Source: an uncultured Bacillaceae bacterium (GTDB taxonomy: Bacteria > Bacillota > Bacilli > Bacillales > Cytobacillaceae). Taken from it: 17,313 bases of DNA. The position numbers and the translations under genes were made by a program. The DNA is taken from contig CALKIU010000186.1 of the NCBI GenBank assembly GCA_937995745.1, positions 1 to 17,313 on the forward strand. Direction: 5' to 3'. The notes beneath the pieces are model-generated. The model worked only from the letters and a program-made list of their open reading frames with translations, did no database searches and was not told where the DNA came from. Of the stretch, positions 13,961 to 17,313 are shown piece after piece (the stretch's first letter is position 1; each line of letters starts with the position of its first letter).

Positions 13961-14950
13961 ATAAAACTTGATATGAAAAGTTGTTCCTTTTCCTTCTTCA
14001 CTGAATACGCTCAAATCGCCCCGCTGGCCGGAAATGATGCTGTGGGCCATGGCAAGGCCGATGCCGACACTGTCATCGCCGGCATTTTTTCCTTTATAAA
14101 ATCTCTTAAATATATAAGGAAGATCTTCTTTGGCAATACCTTTCCCGTTGTCGCTGATGACGATTTCCGTAAAAAGGGCATTTTCCGAAAACGAAATCGC
14201 GATTTCTCCGCCTTCCCCCGTATGTTCGACGCAGTTTTTTAAAATATTGACAACCGCTTCCGCCGTCCAGTTTAAATCGCCGACAAACGAAGCGGATTCA
14301 TCGCCGCTGATTCTGAGCGTTTGTTCCTTTATATCCATCGGGATGAGCATCGGTTCAACCGCTTTTTCAATCAATTCGCGGACCGGCACTTGATCCTTTT
14401 TAAATTTCACCGTTCCGGCGTCAATTTTTGACAGCTTTAAAAGGGAGGAGACAAGCCAGTCGAGCCGGTCGAGCTGCACTTGAATGTTGCGGACAAATTC
14501 GCGCCGCCTGGCCGCATCAAGCTTTTCCGACCCGAGCAAATCGGCCATCACCATCATTGACGTGAGCGGTGTTTTTAGTTGATGGGAAATGTCCGAAATG
14601 GCGTTCGTCAAATTCATTTTTTCTTTTTCCAAAAGGGAGCTGTGTTCGGAAAGCATCCGCGTCACTTTATAAATTTCATTTTTTAAAATGCTCAATTCCC
14701 CTTCCCGCGTGTCCCGGACATCGAGTGAATACTCGCCCCCGGCAATGCGGCGCAAATAGCCGGACAACTTTTCCAGCTCCCGGTACCGCCATTTTGTGAA
14801 AAGAAAAAAGAACAACACCATCAATGCGGCAACCGCCAACACGAGCGCCGCCGCCCAAAACGAAAACAGAAGGGCAGCCGCCGCGGCGCCAATGAACGCG
14901 GCAGCCGCGGATGCGCCGAGATAGATTTGAAACTCCCGGTTGCGCAGCAT
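13946..14950 (-). CDS. Short-loop membrane sensor histidine kinase
   Basis: A 334-residue HisKA-type kinase. Two transmembrane helices (about 9-31 and 33-53) are joined by only a couple of residues, so there is no extracellular sensor domain. This is typical of intramembrane-sensing kinases tied to ABC transporters. Then a HAMP-like linker, the phosphoacceptor H123 in SDISHQLKTPLTS, and an ATPase domain with NILKNCVEH, SDNGKGIA and GIGLAMAHSII. The ATG directly follows the regulator's TGA (no gap). The family usually detects cell-wall antibiotics or peptides, often with help from its transporter. The transporter here is MacB-like rather than BceAB-like, so the stimulus is open. Confidence 0.92.
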   Translation of the reverse strand: MLRNREFQIYLGASAAAAFIGAAAAALLFSFWAAALVLAVAALMVLFFFLFTKWRYRELEKLSGYLRRIAGGEYSLDVRDTREGELSILKNEIYKVTRMLSEHSSLLEKEKMNLTNAISDISHQLKTPLTSMMVMADLLGSEKLDAARRREFVRNIQVQLDRLDWLVSSLLKLSKIDAGTVKFKKDQVPVRELIEKAVEPMLIPMDIKEQTLRISGDESASFVGDLNWTAEAVVNILKNCVEHTGEGGEIAISFSENALFTEIVISDNGKGIAKEDLPYIFKRFYKGKNAGDDSVGIGLAMAHSIISGQRGDLSVFSEEGKGTTFHIKFYKRVV

Positions 14951-15640
14951 TCAATCACCCGCCTTGTAGCCGACGCCGCGGACCGTATGAATGATTTCCG
15001 GCTTTTGCGGATCGTCCTCAAGCTTCTGCCGCAGCCGTTTAATATAAACTGTCAGCGTGTTGTCGTTGACAAAATCGCCGGCCACGTCCCAAATCCGCTC
15101 GAGAAGCTGGTTTCTCGTCAGCACTTGCCCGGGATGATTTGCAAATATTAACAAAAGACGATATTCTAAAGCTGTCAGGGGAATTTCGGCGCCGTTTTTA
15201 TACACTTTTCCTTCCAGCGTGTTGATGCGGATGTTTTTCAAATCGATGACCGTCTTCGGCTGCTGTTCCGCTTGTTTGTAGTAGCGGCGGAGAACGGAGC
15301 GGATTCTCGACAAAAGTTCGCGTATCCGGAACGGCTTCGGTACGTAATCGTCGGCGCCCATATCGAGCCCCATGACGACGTTCACTTCATCATCATACGC
15401 GGTCAAAAAAATGACCGGTTTATCGCCTTGCCGCCGCACCAACCGGCACAGATCGTAACCGCTTCCATCCGGCAAGGAAAGATCAAACAAGAAGAGGTCG
15501 ATTGCGCGGTATTGTTCCGCAATCACTTTTTCCGCACTTTTGGCATCATGGCAGACTATGGTTTCATAACCTTCCTGCTGCAGCGAAAATTCCAATCCGG
15601 CGGCAATCGTTTTATCATCTTCAACAAACAAGATTTTCAT
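14951..15640 (-). CDS. OmpR-family response regulator
   Basis: A 229-residue protein. REC domain: D8/D9, phosphoacceptor D53 in LFDLSLPDGSGYDL, T80, K102 in VPKPFR. C-terminal winged helix: LTALEYRLLLIFANHPGQVLTR and DNTLTVYIKRLRQKL, ending HTVRGVGYKAGD. The start at 15640 gives the standard MKILFVEDD opening, with AGGTG 6 nt upstream. First gene of a two-gene operon from the promoter at 15678-15706. It probably activates the ABC operon downstream through the 11-bp repeats. Confidence 0.95.
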   Translation of the reverse strand: MKILFVEDDKTIAAGLEFSLQQEGYETIVCHDAKSAEKVIAEQYRAIDLFLFDLSLPDGSGYDLCRLVRRQGDKPVIFLTAYDDEVNVVMGLDMGADDYVPKPFRIRELLSRIRSVLRRYYKQAEQQPKTVIDLKNIRINTLEGKVYKNGAEIPLTALEYRLLLIFANHPGQVLTRNQLLERIWDVAGDFVNDNTLTVYIKRLRQKLEDDPQKPEIIHTVRGVGYKAGD

Positions 15641-15677
15641 GGAAAACACCTGACTTTTCTTTTCATTCTTTGTCCTT

Positions 15678-15706
15678 ATCATATTTCAGATGAAAAAAGC
15701 TGACAA
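15678..15706 (-). promoter_or_regulatory. Sigma-A promoter of the OmpR-type two-component operon
   Basis: Minus strand TTGTCA (15701-15706), a 17-nt spacer and TATGAT (15678-15683), each 5 of 6 to consensus. No 11-bp repeats are seen here, so autoregulation is not apparent. Confidence 0.72.
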
Positions 15707-15750
15707 GCCGCCCGGGTTTGTGAAAAAATAAACATTTTGAGGTGATCCAA

Positions 15751-16644
15751 ATGAAGTACCGCACTTTGGGAAAAACCGGACTGAACGTCTCCGTCATCGG
15801 GGTGGGAACGTGGCAGTTCGGGGGCGAATGGGGGAAAAATTTTACCCAGGAAGAAGTGGACAGCATCCTTGAGAAAGCGAAAGAACTGGGCATCAATCTC
15901 ATCGACACGGCGGAATGCTACGGAGACCATCTTTCCGAAAGCCTCATCGGCAATTATTTGCAAAAAACGAACCGGGAAGATTGGATTATCGCCACCAAAT
16001 TCGGCCATCATTTTGTGAGAAACTTTGAACGAAGCCGGCATTTCGACGCCAAAGACGTGCTGAAACAATTGGACGCATCCTTGAAAGCTTTGAAAACAGA
16101 CTACATTGACATTTATCAAGCCCATTCATGCACGGATGAAGAGTTCGACAACGACGATCTGTGGACGATGCTCGACAAACAAAAACAGGCGGGAAAAATC
16201 CGCCACATCGGCATTTCCCTCCGCAAAAACGATTTTGTCTACCAAACGAAAAGGGCTTCGGAAGTCGGCGCCAGCGTCATTCAAGTTGTGTATAACCGCC
16301 TCGACCGCAAACCGGAAGAGGAAATCTTCCCGATTTGCCGAGAGCAAAACCTCGGCGTCTTGGCGCGAGTGCCGCTGGCGAGCGGCTACTTGAGCGGAAA
16401 ATACAAACCGGGAGCCACTTTTGCCGCAAACGACGTCCGCTCCCGCGAAGAAGCTGCAAAAAGGGACGAACTGCTGAGACAAGTGGAAGAAATCCGCAAA
16501 ACAGAAGTTCCCGAAGGCGTCCCGATGGCCACATGGGCCCTGGCCTGGTGCCTCCAACACCCCGCCGTCACAACCGTCATCCCCGGCTGCAAGAACCCCG
16601 AACAAGTCGAAATGAACGCCAAAGCAGCCCACCTCATCGAATAA
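15751..16644 (+). CDS. Aldo/keto reductase
   Basis: A 297-residue NADPH-dependent oxidoreductase of the AKR barrel family, IolS-like in style. The catalytic tetrad is present: D52 and Y57 in IDTAECYG, K83 in ATKFG, H125 in YQAHS. Other family blocks are KYRTLGKTGLNVSVIGVGTW, GKIRHIGIS and the cofactor-side TTVIPGCKNPEQVEMN. The ATG has GAGGTGA 5 nt upstream; an in-frame GTG at 15742 lies inside that site. A single-gene unit divergent from the two-component operon and ended by the terminator at 16744-16794. The substrate cannot be read from sequence; small aldehydes or sugars are typical. Confidence 0.94.
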   Translation: MKYRTLGKTGLNVSVIGVGTWQFGGEWGKNFTQEEVDSILEKAKELGINLIDTAECYGDHLSESLIGNYLQKTNREDWIIATKFGHHFVRNFERSRHFDAKDVLKQLDASLKALKTDYIDIYQAHSCTDEEFDNDDLWTMLDKQKQAGKIRHIGISLRKNDFVYQTKRASEVGASVIQVVYNRLDRKPEEEIFPICREQNLGVLARVPLASGYLSGKYKPGATFAANDVRSREEAAKRDELLRQVEEIRKTEVPEGVPMATWALAWCLQHPAVTTVIPGCKNPEQVEMNAKAAHLIE

Positions 16645-16653
16645 CCTGACACG

Positions 16654-16701
16654 GGCGGGACAGGGGGAGACGGCGGGACAGGGGGACAGGTTCGTTGTCC
16701 C
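16654..16701. repeat. 15-bp direct repeats and a GGGACA palindrome
   Basis: GGCGGGACAGGGGGA occurs at 16654-16668 and again at 16672-16686. The second copy runs into GGGACA-N7-TGTCCC (16683-16701). A related palindrome, TGGGATCTGTCCCA, lies at 7081-7094 in another intergenic gap. Confidence 0.6.
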
Positions 16702-16743
16702 ATACATTATTTTCCAAGACAAATAAAGAGACCGAAGAGATAC

Positions 16744-16794
16744 AAAAAAGAGTTGTCCGGCAAACCGCCATAATTTTTTGGACAACTCTTTTTT
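16744..16794 (+). terminator. Intrinsic terminator of the aldo/keto reductase gene
   Basis: A 15-bp perfect stem (16744-16758 with 16780-16794) with a 21-nt loop and a T run on the + strand; six T also follow on the minus strand, so it can work both ways. Confidence 0.85.
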
Positions 16795-16900
16795 TGGAGC
16801 ATTTTCATGTGGTCAGTGGATTTATGGTTGGGTTGTATTTTTTAACCATTATACAGTGGAAATATTTGAAATAAACAGAGTGTTGTTCGTAGGATCGCTT

Positions 16901-17313
16901 TTTGAGGACAAAACCTTTGAAAAACTCGTTGGGTTCGTCTCCAGAGTCCCAATCTGAAGACAAAAATGATGAAAAACCGTTTCCTTTGTCCTCAGTTCCG
17001 TGGTCTGAGGACAAAAACGATGGAAATACACTTCGTTTGTCCTCAGTTCGGCCGTCTAAAGACAAAACACTTGATAAAACATCTAGTTTTGTCCTCAGAG
17101 CCTCAATCTGAAGACAAAAAGCGATGGAAATACACTTCGTTTGTCCTCAGTTCGGCCGTCTAAAGACAAAACACTTGATAAAACATCTAGTTTTGTCCTC
17201 AGAGTCCCAGTCTGAAGACAAAAGCGATGGAAAAACGCTTTGTTTGTCCTCAGAGTCCCAATCTGAAGACAAAAAGCGATGGAAATACACTTCGTTTGTC
17301 CTCAGTTCGGCCG
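16901..17313. repeat. Array of 51-52 bp hairpin repeats (runs off right edge)
   Basis: TTTGTCCTCAG recurs at 16985, 17036, 17088, 17140, 17192, 17243 and 17295, with a degenerate copy at 16934. Each is followed by an 8-nt linker, then TCTGAAGACAAAA or a close variant, then about 19-20 nt. The GACAAA and TTTGTC arms are inverted, so every unit can fold into a hairpin on either strand. The segment 17018-17100 is repeated without change at 17122-17204. The mixed 51/52 period breaks every reading frame, so the array is not coding. Linkers and loops recur as a few types rather than unique spacers, so it is not CRISPR. Confidence 0.9.

Noticed and set aside
16805..17163. Short frames within the hairpin array showing a 17-residue quasi-repeat
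   Set aside because: The period alternates between 51 and 52 bp, so no frame survives along the array. The apparent protein repeat is a by-product of DNA repeats.
16901..17313. CRISPR array
   Set aside because: The segments between the repeated arms are themselves repeated, the arms are inverted within each unit, and no cas genes are visible.

Overview
The window looks like chromosomal DNA of a Bacillaceae-type member of the Bacillota, plausibly a thermophile. The signs are strong AGGAGG-type ribosome binding sites, sigma-A style promoters, intrinsic terminators with long T runs, TTG and GTG starts, and CcpA-type cre boxes. The thermophily guess rests only on the tungsten-type aldehyde oxidoreductase and is weak.

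Region 1 (1-4671, all minus strand) is the head of a 1,2-propanediol utilisation (pdu) microcompartment operon: pduA (shell hexamer), pduB (tandem-BMC shell trimer) and the start of pduC (B12-dependent diol dehydratase large subunit), which runs off the left edge. Upstream lies a two-gene regulatory operon. It encodes a soluble histidine kinase with a PocR-type sensory domain and a LytS-type kinase core, followed by a response regulator with a REC domain and an AraC-type DNA-binding domain. Three cre-like boxes flank the two control regions, so the genes are probably both propanediol-induced and catabolite-repressed. An acetate/propionate kinase (4672-5877, minus) follows and could act as the PduW-like ATP-yielding last step.

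Region 2 (5878-10132) is a tungsten/molybdopterin island. A gene-free stretch of about 850 nt ends in a leader with mutually exclusive stems. It precedes a MoaD-like sulfur carrier (+), then comes an aldehyde:ferredoxin oxidoreductase (AOR, minus), and divergently a MoeB/ThiF-like activating enzyme (+). Together they look like an AOR with dedicated parts for its pterin cofactor.

Region 3 (10162-15706, minus) is an OmpR-type response regulator and a short-loop membrane histidine kinase, followed by an ABC ATPase and a large FtsX/MacB-type permease. This is the arrangement of peptide-antibiotic or envelope-stress sensing modules. The ABC promoter has a good -10, almost no -35, and three 11-bp direct repeats merging into a perfect palindrome.

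Region 4 (15751-17313) holds an aldo/keto reductase (+), its terminator, and a non-coding array of hairpin repeats with a 51-52 bp period that runs off the right edge. The array is the least explained object in the window. No tRNA, rRNA, CRISPR array, transposase or prophage gene was seen.
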